From Vulcanimicrobiota bacterium (lineage in GTDB: Bacteria; Vulcanimicrobiota; Vulcanimicrobiia; Vulcanimicrobiales; Vulcanimicrobiaceae): a DNA stretch of 64,000 nt. Under the pieces are notes generated by a model, which saw only the letters and a list, made by a program, of their open reading frames with translations, ran no database searches and was not told the origin of the DNA. Position 1 is the first letter of the stretch. Each line of letters starts with the position of its first letter. Positions 31,870-39,973 of this stretch are shown here, piece by piece. A program made the translations under genes and the position numbers. Where the stretch lies: contig DAHUZB010000033.1 in assembly GCA_027306785.1 (NCBI GenBank), positions 1 to 64,000 on the forward strand. The letters are read 5' to 3'.

Positions 31870-32888
31870 CCTATGTCGAATGGCTGCGCGTGCGAAACGT
31901 GCTGCGCGTCACCGCGATCGTGCTCGGGGCGCTCATCGTGCTCGCCCTTGCCGTGCGCTTGAGCCTAATGCATTACGGCTCGGTCGATGCGTACGTCAAT
32001 CAGCTGCGCCACGAGCAGGGTGCGAAGGTGAGCACGACCACGCTTCCCGACGGAACGCGCCGCACCACGATCGACACGCCGAAGGGCGAGCACGTGGTGA
32101 TCGACGATCGCGGGTATCGCGGCCAACATATCGTGATCACGCAGGCTAAGCGCGGAACGCATGACGGCGGACACTTGTTCGTCGGCATCGGCAGCGTGCG
32201 CGTCGATGAGTCCACGACGGGCAACAAAACGACGACGGTCGCCGATACCGATTCCGCGACACCCTTCTACTATCTGCTCGGCTTCGCCCAAATCGTCGCG
32301 TTGATCGTGGCAACCGTGCTCGCCGCACCGTTCGCGCGCGAAAACGACGGCCATCTCGAACTCGCTCTCACCAAACCGATACGACGCGACGCGTACGCCT
32401 TGCGGACGATGGGCGTCGATGCGCTCGGCATCCTGGCCGCCGCCGCGCTCACGATCGTCGCCGCGATGGTGAGTCAAACGATCTTCGAGGTGCCACGTTA
32501 CGAGTTCGGCGGTCCGATCGTCTTCGTCGCGCTCATTACAATCGTGCTCCCGCTCGCGTGGTATGCGATGCTCGCGGCGGCGACCGCATCGATGCGACGT
32601 AGCCACGGTGTGCTGCTCGGCCTCTCGTGGCCGATCGTGGGCATCACCCTGCTCCTTGCGGCGCTTCCGATGCAAGGCTCGATCGTCGGCGTCTTCGTGC
32701 ACGCGGTCGCGCATGCGCTCTCGTGGCTGATTCCGGTCAGCTACGTCAACTTCAACGTGTCGTATCCGACGACCGGTACCCCCACGTTCTACGATCCGAC
32801 CTTCGGTCCGCGTTTCGCCGCGGTCACCCTTCTCACGCTGATCTATGGTGCGCTCGCCGTGTGGCAGTGGCGGCGCGTGGAGGCCTAA
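31866..32888 (+). CDS. ABC-2-type transporter permease
   Basis: 340 residues. Helix 1 lies at about 14-36, followed by a soluble extracytoplasmic region of about 90 residues rich in Thr/Asp (TTTLPDGTRRTTIDTPKGEH). Five more helices follow from about residue 135 (PFYYLLGFAQIVALIVATVL, then SWLIPVSYVNFN near the end). PFARENDGHLELALTKPIRR between helices 2 and 3 is the ABC-2 coupling-type motif. With the preceding ATPase it forms an exporter. Substrate unknown; the large outer loop could bind a peptide or lipid. Confidence 0.85.
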   Translation: MTYVEWLRVRNVLRVTAIVLGALIVLALAVRLSLMHYGSVDAYVNQLRHEQGAKVSTTTLPDGTRRTTIDTPKGEHVVIDDRGYRGQHIVITQAKRGTHDGGHLFVGIGSVRVDESTTGNKTTTVADTDSATPFYYLLGFAQIVALIVATVLAAPFARENDGHLELALTKPIRRDAYALRTMGVDALGILAAAALTIVAAMVSQTIFEVPRYEFGGPIVFVALITIVLPLAWYAMLAAATASMRRSHGVLLGLSWPIVGITLLLAALPMQGSIVGVFVHAVAHALSWLIPVSYVNFNVSYPTTGTPTFYDPTFGPRFAAVTLLTLIYGALAVWQWRRVEA

Positions 32889-32890
32889 TC

Positions 32891-33052
32891 ATGATGGAGA
32901 TTTTCGGAACAAACTTTTCGATTACGCTCGGGTCGTGGCGCCTGCGCTTCTGCCTCGCGCTCGAAGATACCGATATGCCGGTCCCGGCGAAGGCCGCGAC
33001 GCCGCACCGCGTGCGGATCGTGCCCGAAGACGAATTCTCGCGCCGAGCCTAG
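32891..33052 (+). CDS. 53-residue protein ending the ABC operon
   Basis: Starts at ATG 32891, two bases after the permease stop (a second ATG follows at once): MMEIFGTNFSITLGSWRLRF, then CLALEDTDMPVPAKAATPHR and VRIVPEDEFSRRA. The first 25 residues are beta-like and hydrophobic, the rest polar. The gene is tightly linked to the transporter and on the same transcript by position. Its TAG stop shares the bases CTAG (33049-33052) with the stop of the convergent gene. No family recognised. Confidence 0.55.
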   Translation: MMEIFGTNFSITLGSWRLRFCLALEDTDMPVPAKAATPHRVRIVPEDEFSRRA

Positions 33053-34194
33053 ACGACGAACCCCGTCGCGATCGCGGACTTCGCAAAGGTGAAGCCCGTG
33101 CTCGCGACGGTGTAGAAGTAGATGTTGGGTTCGTTCGCGTCGCCGCTGAAGGCGAAGGTGTACTGCCCGACGAGCAGATTGTAGCTGCCGCCTTGCTGCA
33201 ATTCGGTGAGGACTTGAAAACGATTGGTCGCATTCGCGCGGCCCGCGGCTTGAATGATCAGCTGCGCCGCCGCGTAGCCGTAGGCGGAGAATGCCGAGAC
33301 GCTCCCCACCTCGTTTTGAAAGTCGCGCAGATACGCGACGATCGAGGGCACGCGGTCGAGCGGCGCGAGTGACGATGCGACGAGCGCGCCGTCGAGCGCC
33401 TTGCCGAAGTTTTCGGTCGTGACCGGGGTGTAGAACGCGTCGCAGGCGGCGAACGGGGCCGTATATCCTTGAGCGCGCATCGTCTGCGCGACGGGTCCGA
33501 GCGCTTCGGGTTTGCCGCAGAGCACCACGTACGAGGGCGTACGGGCGATCGCGACCGCCGCGGCGTTCTTGGGATCTTCGTGTGCGTCGAAGGTGACGAT
33601 CTCGGCGGTAAAATGCTTGGCTTTCGCCTGCGCGACGAACGCGCGGGCGATGCTCGCGCCGTAGGCGTCGCCCGCGGTCGTGAGGGCGAGCACGTTCGAC
33701 CCGTTGTGTCGATCGAGCAGCGCGAGCGCGAGTAGACGCCCTTCGTTCGCGTTGCTGGTGGGCAGGCGGAAAACGTTGCGGAAGCCGCGCGCGGTGATCA
33801 CGTCGTCGGTGACCGACGGCACCACGACCGCGAAGTTTGCGTTCGCGTACTGCGGGAGCGCGGCGAGCGTAACGTCGGCGGTGAGATCGCCGACCATGCC
33901 GACGACGGTCGGATCGGATGCGGCGACGAAAACGTTCGAGCTCGCGACGGTGCCCGAGTTGCGATCGTCGTAGGTGCGCACGCCCCAGGCGCGCGTGAGC
34001 GTGGAGGTGTAGCGGTTCGTCTCGTCCACCGCGGCCTGCACGCCGGTTACGATCTGTTTGCCGTATTGGGCGTACTCGCCGGTGAGCGGCACGTTCACGC
34101 CGATGGTGGACTGCTGCAGATAGCCGCCCTGCGTTCCGAACGGAGCGATCGCGGCGGCGAGTCCGCTCGTCAGAAAATCTCCGCGCGAGATCAT
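33049..34194 (-). CDS. ABC-type substrate-binding protein, Leu/Ile/Val-binding fold
   Basis: 381 residues from ATG at 34194. N-terminus ISRGDFLTSGLAAAIAPFG is an export-type leader with weak charge. The mature part is a type I periplasmic binding protein: IGVNVPLTGEYAQYGKQIV, AASDPTVVGMVGDLTADVTL, FAVVVPSVTDDVITARGF and NVLALTTAGDAYGASIARAF. No permease or ATPase of the branched-chain type is adjacent, so it is an orphan receptor here. It overlaps the UbiA gene by ATGA. It may bring or sense an aromatic or amino-acid substrate used by that pathway, which is inference. Confidence 0.85.
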   Translation of the reverse strand: MISRGDFLTSGLAAAIAPFGTQGGYLQQSTIGVNVPLTGEYAQYGKQIVTGVQAAVDETNRYTSTLTRAWGVRTYDDRNSGTVASSNVFVAASDPTVVGMVGDLTADVTLAALPQYANANFAVVVPSVTDDVITARGFRNVFRLPTSNANEGRLLALALLDRHNGSNVLALTTAGDAYGASIARAFVAQAKAKHFTAEIVTFDAHEDPKNAAAVAIARTPSYVVLCGKPEALGPVAQTMRAQGYTAPFAACDAFYTPVTTENFGKALDGALVASSLAPLDRVPSIVAYLRDFQNEVGSVSAFSAYGYAAAQLIIQAAGRANATNRFQVLTELQQGGSYNLLVGQYTFAFSGDANEPNIYFYTVASTGFTFAKSAIATGFVV

Positions 34195-35039
34195 CGGATC
34201 ACGAATCCCGCGACGGTGGTCGCGAGGAACGCCACCGAGAAGAGCATGTTGCCGGTGAAGATGCGTTCGTTGAGCACGAAGACGTTCTCCGAGCGCCCGT
34301 AGAGCCGGTTCTCGTATAGCGTGACCGCGAGCGCGGCGGCAACGCCGAGATAGTACGGTCGTCCCGCGTCGGCGAGGACGCCCGCGAGACCGAGCAGCAG
34401 CACCATGACGAGGTGTAACGCGATCGGCAACCAGCGCCCGCTCCATTCACCGAAGCGTGCCGGAACCGAGTTGATCCCCTGCTCGCGATCGGTCGGCAGA
34501 TCCATCAGCGCGTAGGCGATATCGAACCCGGCCACCCAGACGGTGACCGCGAGAAAGAGCAGTACCGCACTCGGGCTGATCGTACCCGTGATGCCGATAT
34601 ACGCGCCGAGCGGCGCGAGACCGTCGACCGCGCCGAGCACGAAGTGCACGAGCCAGGTGAAGCGTTTGCAGAGCGGATAGACCAGCACGCCGAGCGCCGC
34701 GATCGGCATGAGCTTCACGCAGAGCGGATTGAGCATCCACGCCGCGATCAGCAGTAGCGCGAAGCCGAGCACGATCGCCCAGATCATCACCGCCGGGTCG
34801 AGCGCGCCGCTTGCGACCGCGCGACGCGCGGTGCGCGGATTGCGCGCGTCGATCTCGCGATCGAAGTACCGGTTCGCCGCCATCGCCGCGGTGCGCGCGC
34901 CGAAGACCGCGAGCGTGATCCAGAGCAGCGACCACCACGACGGCACGCCGCGCGCCGCGAGCACCGCGCCCACGTACGCGAACGGAAGCGCGAAGAGCGT
35001 ATGCTCGATGCGGATCTCTTTGAGAAAGAGCTTAACCAC
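34191..35039 (-). CDS. UbiA-family prenyltransferase
   Basis: 282 residues with about eight to nine helices. First Asp-rich motif NRYFDREIDARNPRT (Asn56, Asp60, Asp64), second motif ALMDLPTDREQG. These bind the Mg-prenyl diphosphate and place the protein in the 4-hydroxybenzoate/menaquinone-type UbiA family. Start GTG at 35039 overlaps the UbiD stop by 8 bases. The UbiA-UbiD pair is typical of late ubiquinone or futalosine-route menaquinone steps (MqnP/MqnL). Which one cannot be told here, as no mqnA-D genes are visible. Confidence 0.88.
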   Translation of the reverse strand: MVKLFLKEIRIEHTLFALPFAYVGAVLAARGVPSWWSLLWITLAVFGARTAAMAANRYFDREIDARNPRTARRAVASGALDPAVMIWAIVLGFALLLIAAWMLNPLCVKLMPIAALGVLVYPLCKRFTWLVHFVLGAVDGLAPLGAYIGITGTISPSAVLLFLAVTVWVAGFDIAYALMDLPTDREQGINSVPARFGEWSGRWLPIALHLVMVLLLGLAGVLADAGRPYYLGVAAALAVTLYENRLYGRSENVFVLNERIFTGNMLFSVAFLATTVAGFVIR

Positions 35040-36546
35040 GGCGCAACCGCTCGAAGGCGAGCGGTCCTTGGCCCGACCACACGTCGGGCGCGAGCATCTT
35101 GCCGATCCGATCGAGCCCGTACTCTTTCCAGCGCTTGTCGACCAGTTGCTTCGTCTTGCCGTCCATCACGATATCCGGCGGCCATTCACGTTGATAGCCT
35201 TCGCTCGCGCTCTTGCGCGTGGCGTCGATACCGAGCTTGGTGCCGTAGGCGACGTTGTACGAGCCGTGATCGAGATCGTCGACCGGACCCGGCATCATCA
35301 CCACGTCGCGATCCGGCGCGAGGTTGTTCAGCACGAACCAGGCCACGCTGCGCGTATCCTGCACGTCGACATCGGCGTCGACCACGATCAGCACGCGCGT
35401 GAGCATCATCATGTGCCCGAGGCCCCACAGCGCGTTCATCACTTTTTTCGCGTGGCCGGGATACTGCTTTTTGATCGAGACGATCGCGAGATTGTGGAAC
35501 CCGCCTTCGACGGGAAGATTCATGTCGACGACTTCGGGTAGCACCATCTGCAGCAGCGGCAGGAAGATTCGTTCGGTGGCCTTACCCAGCCACGCGTCTT
35601 CCATCGGCGGTTTGCCGACCACGGTCGCGGCGTAGATCGGGTTGCGACGGTGCGTCACGCACGTCACTTTGAACGTGGGATACTGATCGGCGAGGCTGTA
35701 GACGCCGGTATGATCGCCGAACGGACCTTCGGTGCGCAGATCGGTGTTGTCGACGTAGCCTTCGAGCACGAATTCCGCATCGGCGGGGACCTTCACGTCG
35801 ATCGTCTTGGCTTTGACGAGCTTCACGGGTTTGCCGCGCAGCAGGCCGGCGAAGGCGAATTCGTCGAGCACGGGCGGCAGCGGGGCGGTCGCGGCGTAGG
35901 TGAGCGCCGGGTCGCTGCCGATCGCGACGGCGACCGGAATCTTGTCGCCCCATGCCTGCGCGTGCGCGCGGCCTTGCTTGTGGCGCTGCCAGTGCATGCC
36001 CGTCTCGCGCGCGTTGTAGCGCTGCATGCGATACATGCCGACGTTCGGACGCCCGGTTTTGGGATCGTTGGTGATCACGAGCGGTAGCGTGATGAACGGC
36101 CCGCCGTCCATCGGCCAGGTGGTCAGCACCGGAATCTTGGTCAGATCGGGATTCTTGATCACGACCTCTTGGCACGAGCCCTCGCGCACGGTCTTCGGCA
36201 GCGCGTTGGCGAGCGGCGCGAAGCGCTTGAGCGCCCCCAGTTTGTCGCCGAGCGAGGCGCCGGGCGGCGTGAGGTCGAGCAGGGAGCGCAGGCGAGCCGC
36301 GATCTCGTCGAGATGCGAGGCGTCGAACGCCATCGCCATGCGGCGCTGCGACCCGAATTGGTTCGTGAGCACGGGAAACTTCGAGCCTTTGACGCGCTCG
36401 AAGAGCAGGGCCGGTCCGCCCGCCTTCACGACGCGGTCGGTGATCTCGGCAATCTCGAGGTACGGATCGACGGGGGCGCTGACCGTGTGCAGCTCTCCGG
36501 CCCGGCGCAGCGCATCGACGTACGCGCGCAGCGAATCGAACGGCAT
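35032..36546 (-). CDS. UbiD-family prenylated-FMN decarboxylase
   Basis: 504 residues from ATG at 36546 (MPFDSLRAYVDALRRAGEL). Conserved UbiD blocks: GGPALLFERVKGSKFPVLTN, NVGMYRMQRYNARETGMHWQ, GDKIPVAVAIGSDPALTYAA, LEGYVDNTDLRTEGPFGDHT and MEDAWLGKATERIFLPLLQM. The Arg and Glu residues of EGPFGDHTG/E belong to the prFMN active site of the family. It should decarboxylate an aromatic or prenylated aromatic acid. Needs a UbiX partner, not in this window. First gene of the ubiD-ubiA-binding-protein operon, divergent from the DUF5069 gene. Confidence 0.92.
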   Translation of the reverse strand: MPFDSLRAYVDALRRAGELHTVSAPVDPYLEIAEITDRVVKAGGPALLFERVKGSKFPVLTNQFGSQRRMAMAFDASHLDEIAARLRSLLDLTPPGASLGDKLGALKRFAPLANALPKTVREGSCQEVVIKNPDLTKIPVLTTWPMDGGPFITLPLVITNDPKTGRPNVGMYRMQRYNARETGMHWQRHKQGRAHAQAWGDKIPVAVAIGSDPALTYAATAPLPPVLDEFAFAGLLRGKPVKLVKAKTIDVKVPADAEFVLEGYVDNTDLRTEGPFGDHTGVYSLADQYPTFKVTCVTHRRNPIYAATVVGKPPMEDAWLGKATERIFLPLLQMVLPEVVDMNLPVEGGFHNLAIVSIKKQYPGHAKKVMNALWGLGHMMMLTRVLIVVDADVDVQDTRSVAWFVLNNLAPDRDVVMMPGPVDDLDHGSYNVAYGTKLGIDATRKSASEGYQREWPPDIVMDGKTKQLVDKRWKEYGLDRIGKMLAPDVWSGQGPLAFERLRRG

Positions 36547-36604
36547 AGTCCTGGCAACTACGCTAAGGGAGGGTTCGGTTCCGCTCGGCGCGACTAATGT
36601 CGCC

Positions 36605-37051
36605 ATGGAACCGCTGGATTTACGGACGCGCCCGCCGCGCAGCTGCTATGCCGAACTCGACGGCCTGATCTTCATGCCGCGCACGATCGATAAGCTGCGC
36701 GGTTTTCTCCCCGGCGGTAATCCCGGCGAATTCGTGATCAACGCGCGGATCAAAGGGATGTCGGGATTTCTATTCGAGCAGCTCGGCGTGACCGAAGCGC
36801 AGATGCTCGATGTCGTGGCGCGGGCCGCGACCGACGACGACGTGGCGGCGTGGCTGCGCGAGCACGTCGACCCGGCGACGTATCCCGCGCTCAACGAAAC
36901 GATGCGGCGGATCAAGCCCAAGCACGCCGAGGACCCGGCCTTCTTCGCGGAGTTCTATGCGCCGACGCTCGCGCGGCATCCCGAGCTCGAAACGATTCTC
37001 GAGATCATCGAGGCGGATGATCGCCGCCTCTTTCCGTCGCATTTCAGTTAG
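36605..37051 (+). CDS. DUF5069-family protein
   Basis: 148 residues. PLDLRTRPPRSCYAELDGLI, then FMPRTIDKLRGFLPGGNPGE and MLDVVARAATDDDVAAWLRE match the DUF5069 pattern, a small soluble helical family of unknown function. Start at ATG 36605, the only one fitting the family opening; the frame is open upstream inside ubiD on the other strand. It is followed one base after its stop by a small dimeric-barrel gene. Confidence 0.8.
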   Translation: MEPLDLRTRPPRSCYAELDGLIFMPRTIDKLRGFLPGGNPGEFVINARIKGMSGFLFEQLGVTEAQMLDVVARAATDDDVAAWLREHVDPATYPALNETMRRIKPKHAEDPAFFAEFYAPTLARHPELETILEIIEADDRRLFPSHFS

Positions 37052-37052
37052 C

Positions 37053-37340
37053 ATGCAGATTCTCGCCGTACTCCGCCGCCGCACCGAAGCATTCACCGAC
37101 GCGCAATTCGCGCCGTTGCTCGACGATGAAGCCGAGGCGCTGCGTCGCCTCTACGCCGAAGGCATCGTGCGCTCCGCATGGAGCCGCGACGACGTGCCGG
37201 GCGCGTGTCTGCTGCTCGAATCCGATTCGCCGGAGCATGCACGCGCCGCACTCGAACGCCTGCCGCTCTTCGCCGCGCAGATGCTCGAAGCGCAGATCGT
37301 TCCGCTCAAAGGCTACCGCGGCTTCGGCCCGAGAGCTTGA
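37053..37340 (+). CDS. 95-residue muconolactone isomerase/YCII-like protein
   Basis: MQILAVLRRRTEAFTDAQFA, central SAWSRDDVPGACLLLESDSP, and end ALERLPLFAAQMLEAQIVPL. This is the compact ferredoxin-like alpha/beta layout of muconolactone delta-isomerase-like and YCII proteins. No catalytic assignment. It starts one base after the DUF5069 stop, and its 3' end overlaps the convergent GNAT gene by 35 bases (37306-37340). Confidence 0.65.
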   Translation: MQILAVLRRRTEAFTDAQFAPLLDDEAEALRRLYAEGIVRSAWSRDDVPGACLLLESDSPEHARAALERLPLFAAQMLEAQIVPLKGYRGFGPRA

Positions 37341-37896
37341 GCTTGACCGACGGCCATTCCGACGCGATCACGCTGTAGAACGAGGTGTCGCGGACCGCGC
37401 CGCTGCCGGGCTGCACGCGGAAATTCCGCAACGTGCCTTCGTACACGGCACCGATGCGTTCCATCGCGGCGCGCGAGCGGCTGTTGATCGCTTCTCCTTT
37501 GAGCTGCACGCGGTTGGCACCCCACACCTCGAACGCGTAGCGCAATAAGAGATACTTGCTCTCCGTGTTCACGTGCGTGCGCCAGTGGCGCCGCGCGAGA
37601 AACGTGTAGCCGATCTCGAGCTTGCGGTGCGCGGGTTGGATATCGAGATACCGGGTCGAGCCCGCGATCTCGCCCGAGCGTTTGTCCACGATCGCGAACG
37701 CGAGCACGTCTTGCGCGCGCGTCGCGTCGTGGAGCCAGCGCATGGTATCCGCATCGTTCGTGAACGGATTCGCACCGAACGTGAACTCCCAGAGTGCGGG
37801 ATCGTTGCCGGCCCGCGCGACCGCGGGTACGTGATGCGCCTGAAGCGGCTCCAAACGCACGCCGTCGGATTCGAGAATGATGTCGCGGTCGATCAT
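37306..37896 (-). CDS. RimJ/RimL-type GNAT acetyltransferase
   Basis: 196 residues. VRLEPLQAHHVPAVARAGND opening, GEIAGSTRYLDIQPAHRKLE, IGYTFLARRHWRTHVNTESK (acetyl-CoA pyrophosphate loop in variant form) and YAFEVWGANRVQLKGEAINS, RSRAAMERIGAVYEGTLRN are the RimJ/L-like blocks. Such enzymes acetylate protein N-termini or small molecules. The C-terminal basic tail (KLKLSGRSRGSL) falls in the overlap with the convergent gene. Confidence 0.88.
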   Translation of the reverse strand: MIDRDIILESDGVRLEPLQAHHVPAVARAGNDPALWEFTFGANPFTNDADTMRWLHDATRAQDVLAFAIVDKRSGEIAGSTRYLDIQPAHRKLEIGYTFLARRHWRTHVNTESKYLLLRYAFEVWGANRVQLKGEAINSRSRAAMERIGAVYEGTLRNFRVQPGSGAVRDTSFYSVIASEWPSVKLKLSGRSRGSL

Positions 37897-37931
37897 GGGG
37901 TGATCTCACCACATGGGGTCAATAGCGACAC

Positions 37932-38786
37932 TCAGTCGAGCTTCATCACCTTGCGAATGAGCCGATCGCGCGTGCCGGCCGGGAGCGCCGCGACGATGCG
38001 CTGCATCTTCGCCTGTCGTCCGATGACGTAGCGTTCGCGCGGATGCGCGTCGGTGAGCGCGTGATAGACGGTCTCGGCGATCACCCGCGGCTCCATGCCG
38101 ACGCGCTCTTCGTGTTTGGTCTGTGCGACGACCGCGTTGACGATCTTGCCGTAATACGTCATCGCTTGCGGGGGCATCTTCGCGACGAGTTCGTCTTTGC
38201 CGCGTCGGCCTTTCGCCCAGATCGGCGTCTTTACCGCGGCGAACTCGAGCAGGCTCACGCGAATGCCGCTCGGCGCAAGTTCCATGCGCATCGCGTCGGT
38301 CAGCGATGCGATTGCGGCCTTCGATGCGCTGTAGGGACCGACGAACGGCGCCGACATACGCCCCGCGATCGAGCCGATCACCACGATGCGCCCCTGCGTC
38401 TCGCGCAGCAGCGGCAGTGCGGCCTGCGCCATCGCGATCGGACCCACCACGTTCACCTCGAATTGCGTGCGCAGATCCTCGATGGGGAGAAATTCCAACG
38501 GGCCCGCGACCGCGATGCCCGCGTTGTTCACGAGACCGCGCAGCACGGCGCCCGTTTCGCGAACCGAGTCGATCGCGCGCGACACGTCGGCGGGAACGGT
38601 GACGTCGAGAATGATCGGGCGGATGTTCGGGTGCTCGGCTTCGAGCGCTTCGCGATCGCCCTCTTTGCGCACGCCCGCGAAGACGGTGTAGCCGCGCTCG
38701 GCGAGCAGCAGCGCCGTGGCGTGTCCGATGCCCGTCGAGGCGCCGGTTACGAGGATCGCGTCGGCGGGTTCGTGTGAGGCAGCCAT
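37932..38786 (-). CDS. Short-chain dehydrogenase/reductase
   Basis: 284 residues, classical SDR. Cofactor motif TGASTGIG (14-21), NNAG at 87-90, catalytic Ser139, Tyr152 and Lys156 in GPYSASKAA. The C-terminal extension (VYHALTDAHPRERYVIGRQA) resembles retinol dehydrogenase-like SDRs. Substrate unknown. Single gene; the VOC gene upstream on the same strand ends 60 bases before it and may share its transcript. Confidence 0.92.
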   Translation of the reverse strand: MAASHEPADAILVTGASTGIGHATALLLAERGYTVFAGVRKEGDREALEAEHPNIRPIILDVTVPADVSRAIDSVRETGAVLRGLVNNAGIAVAGPLEFLPIEDLRTQFEVNVVGPIAMAQAALPLLRETQGRIVVIGSIAGRMSAPFVGPYSASKAAIASLTDAMRMELAPSGIRVSLLEFAAVKTPIWAKGRRGKDELVAKMPPQAMTYYGKIVNAVVAQTKHEERVGMEPRVIAETVYHALTDAHPRERYVIGRQAKMQRIVAALPAGTRDRLIRKVMKLD

Positions 38787-38846
38787 GACGCGGTGCTTTG
38801 CGCGGAGTGCGCTCGCACCCCTCGCGAGTGGTGCGAGCGCCGGGCG

Positions 38847-39608
38847 CTATTTGCGTTGATGGACGATCGCGGTATTGCCGAACGGGTCGTCGGTGAAGGC
38901 CATGAAGCAGACCGGCGTCTCCATCGGATCGGCGATCTGCACGCCCTTCGCGCGCAGCTCTTCCACCTTCGCCTTCGCATCGGCGACGGCGAACATCGTG
39001 AATCCGCCGCTGGTCTTACCGCCCTCCGGCAGGCGCCAGAAGCCGAACGTGCTGCCGTCGGCAAGCGTGAATTCGACGCCGCGCGCCTGTTCGTCGATCT
39101 CGGTCGGAGTGAGGCCGAGCACGTCGCGATAGTACGCGAGCGAGCGCTGCACGTCGCTCACGAAGAAGCCGTACAGATCGGCGCCGTTCACGCTCGTCGC
39201 GCTACGCGGATGCTGCGGAACGGGTTCGTCGTCGGGCGTCTTGCGCTCGTGGACGATGACGCGGTTACCGTCCGGGTCGTTGCCGAGGCCCATGTAGCAG
39301 ACCGGCGACTCCATGACGTCCATGAACTCGGCGCCGCGCGCGCGCAGTTCGTCGACGGCCTTGCGTGCGTCTGCGACGCGGAACATGACCGAGTAGTGTC
39401 CCGGCATTGCCTCGTCGGGCTGCCAGAGCCCGAACGTGATACCGTCGTTCATCGTGAACTCGGCGCCGTTGCCGTCGGTCGGAGAGGTGGGGACGAGGCC
39501 GAGCGTGTCGCGATAGAACGCGACGGCAGCCTTGATGTCGGGAACGATCGCGCCGATCAGATCGACGCCGGTGATCGCGGTGGCGCTCGCCGTGGAGGGT
39601 GCGGCCAT
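38847..39608 (-). CDS. Two-domain VOC (glyoxalase/bleomycin-resistance fold) protein
   Basis: 253 residues from ATG at 39608 with GAGGAG upstream. Two VOC modules: about 10-120 (GVDLIGAIVPDIKAAVAFYR... GNRVIVHERK) and 135-253 (NGADLYGFFVSDVQRSLAYY... GNTAIVHQRK). The repeated DPDGN/DPFGN and IVHERK/IVHQRK ends show internal duplication. Function could be small-molecule binding or lactone/dioxygenase-type chemistry. The leader contains a terminator-like hairpin and a palindrome, suggesting regulation by attenuation and a repressor. Confidence 0.85.
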   Translation of the reverse strand: MAAPSTASATAITGVDLIGAIVPDIKAAVAFYRDTLGLVPTSPTDGNGAEFTMNDGITFGLWQPDEAMPGHYSVMFRVADARKAVDELRARGAEFMDVMESPVCYMGLGNDPDGNRVIVHERKTPDDEPVPQHPRSATSVNGADLYGFFVSDVQRSLAYYRDVLGLTPTEIDEQARGVEFTLADGSTFGFWRLPEGGKTSGGFTMFAVADAKAKVEELRAKGVQIADPMETPVCFMAFTDDPFGNTAIVHQRK

Positions 39609-39629
39609 GGGGTGCTCCTCGTAAAAGAA

Positions 39630-39659
39630 AGGCTCGGGGTTGTTCTGTACCCCGAGCCT
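39630..39659 (-). terminator. Terminator-like hairpin in the VOC leader (possible attenuator)
   Basis: AGGCTCGGGGT and ACCCCGAGCCT form a perfect 11-bp stem with an 8-base loop. On the minus strand it is followed immediately by TTCTTTTAC and then GAGGAG and the VOC ATG 21 bases away. An intrinsic terminator in a 5' leader, with no leftward gene upstream of it, points to attenuation. Confidence 0.7.
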
Positions 39660-39670
39660 AGAGCACCCTA

Positions 39671-39689
39671 CCTGACAGCTGCTGTCAGG
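39671..39689. promoter_or_regulatory. 19-bp perfect palindrome upstream of the VOC gene
   Basis: CCTGACAGC-T-GCTGTCAGG, nine-base arms around one base. This is the size and shape of a dimeric repressor operator; as RNA it would also fold. It lies 12 bases upstream (minus strand) of the leader terminator. The cognate regulator is not obvious in the window. Confidence 0.6.
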
Positions 39690-39867
39690 ATTAGCGAGCA
39701 TAGTCGCTTATCACGAAGCCGTATAGGCAAGCATTTTAAGGCGTGATTCTATAGAGGCTCAATTGACGACGTAAGCTTTACTCAGAGAGCCCACATTCCG
39801 AACGGAAAAACCTGGCGATCTACAGGCGACGCGCGCTCGGTAGGGAGTAACTCCGGCTGAGGGCCGC

Positions 39868-39896
39868 TTTACAGCTTGTCACAGTCCTGTTATCCT
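39868..39896 (+). promoter_or_regulatory. Candidate promoter of the AIPR-like gene
   Basis: TTTACA at 39868-39873, 17-base spacer, TATCCT at 39891-39896; 77 bases before the proposed ATG at 39974. Plausible by spacing and match only. Confidence 0.35.
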
Positions 39897-39973
39897 TACG
39901 CAGTTGTCTCGTCTGGTCCCGACAGGTAGTCGGCGACCCTTTGATGGCGGTCAACGGTTCTGGAGAAAATTTA

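Larger units (their letters stand above)
39609..39973. promoter_or_regulatory. 365-base regulatory region between the VOC and AIPR-like genes
   Basis: No gene is seen here. It holds, for the minus strand, the VOC Shine-Dalgarno, a terminator-like hairpin, a 19-bp palindrome and a small AGCGA/TCGCT hairpin (39693-39708). For the plus strand it holds a candidate promoter before the AIPR-like gene. From about 39690 rightward the sequence becomes visibly richer in A and T than the rest of the window. Confidence 0.6.

Noticed and set aside
32627-33052. A 141-codon reading of the small gene after the permease
   Set aside because: The extra 88 codons lie inside the permease in another frame; the ATG at 32891 directly after the permease stop is the sensible start.
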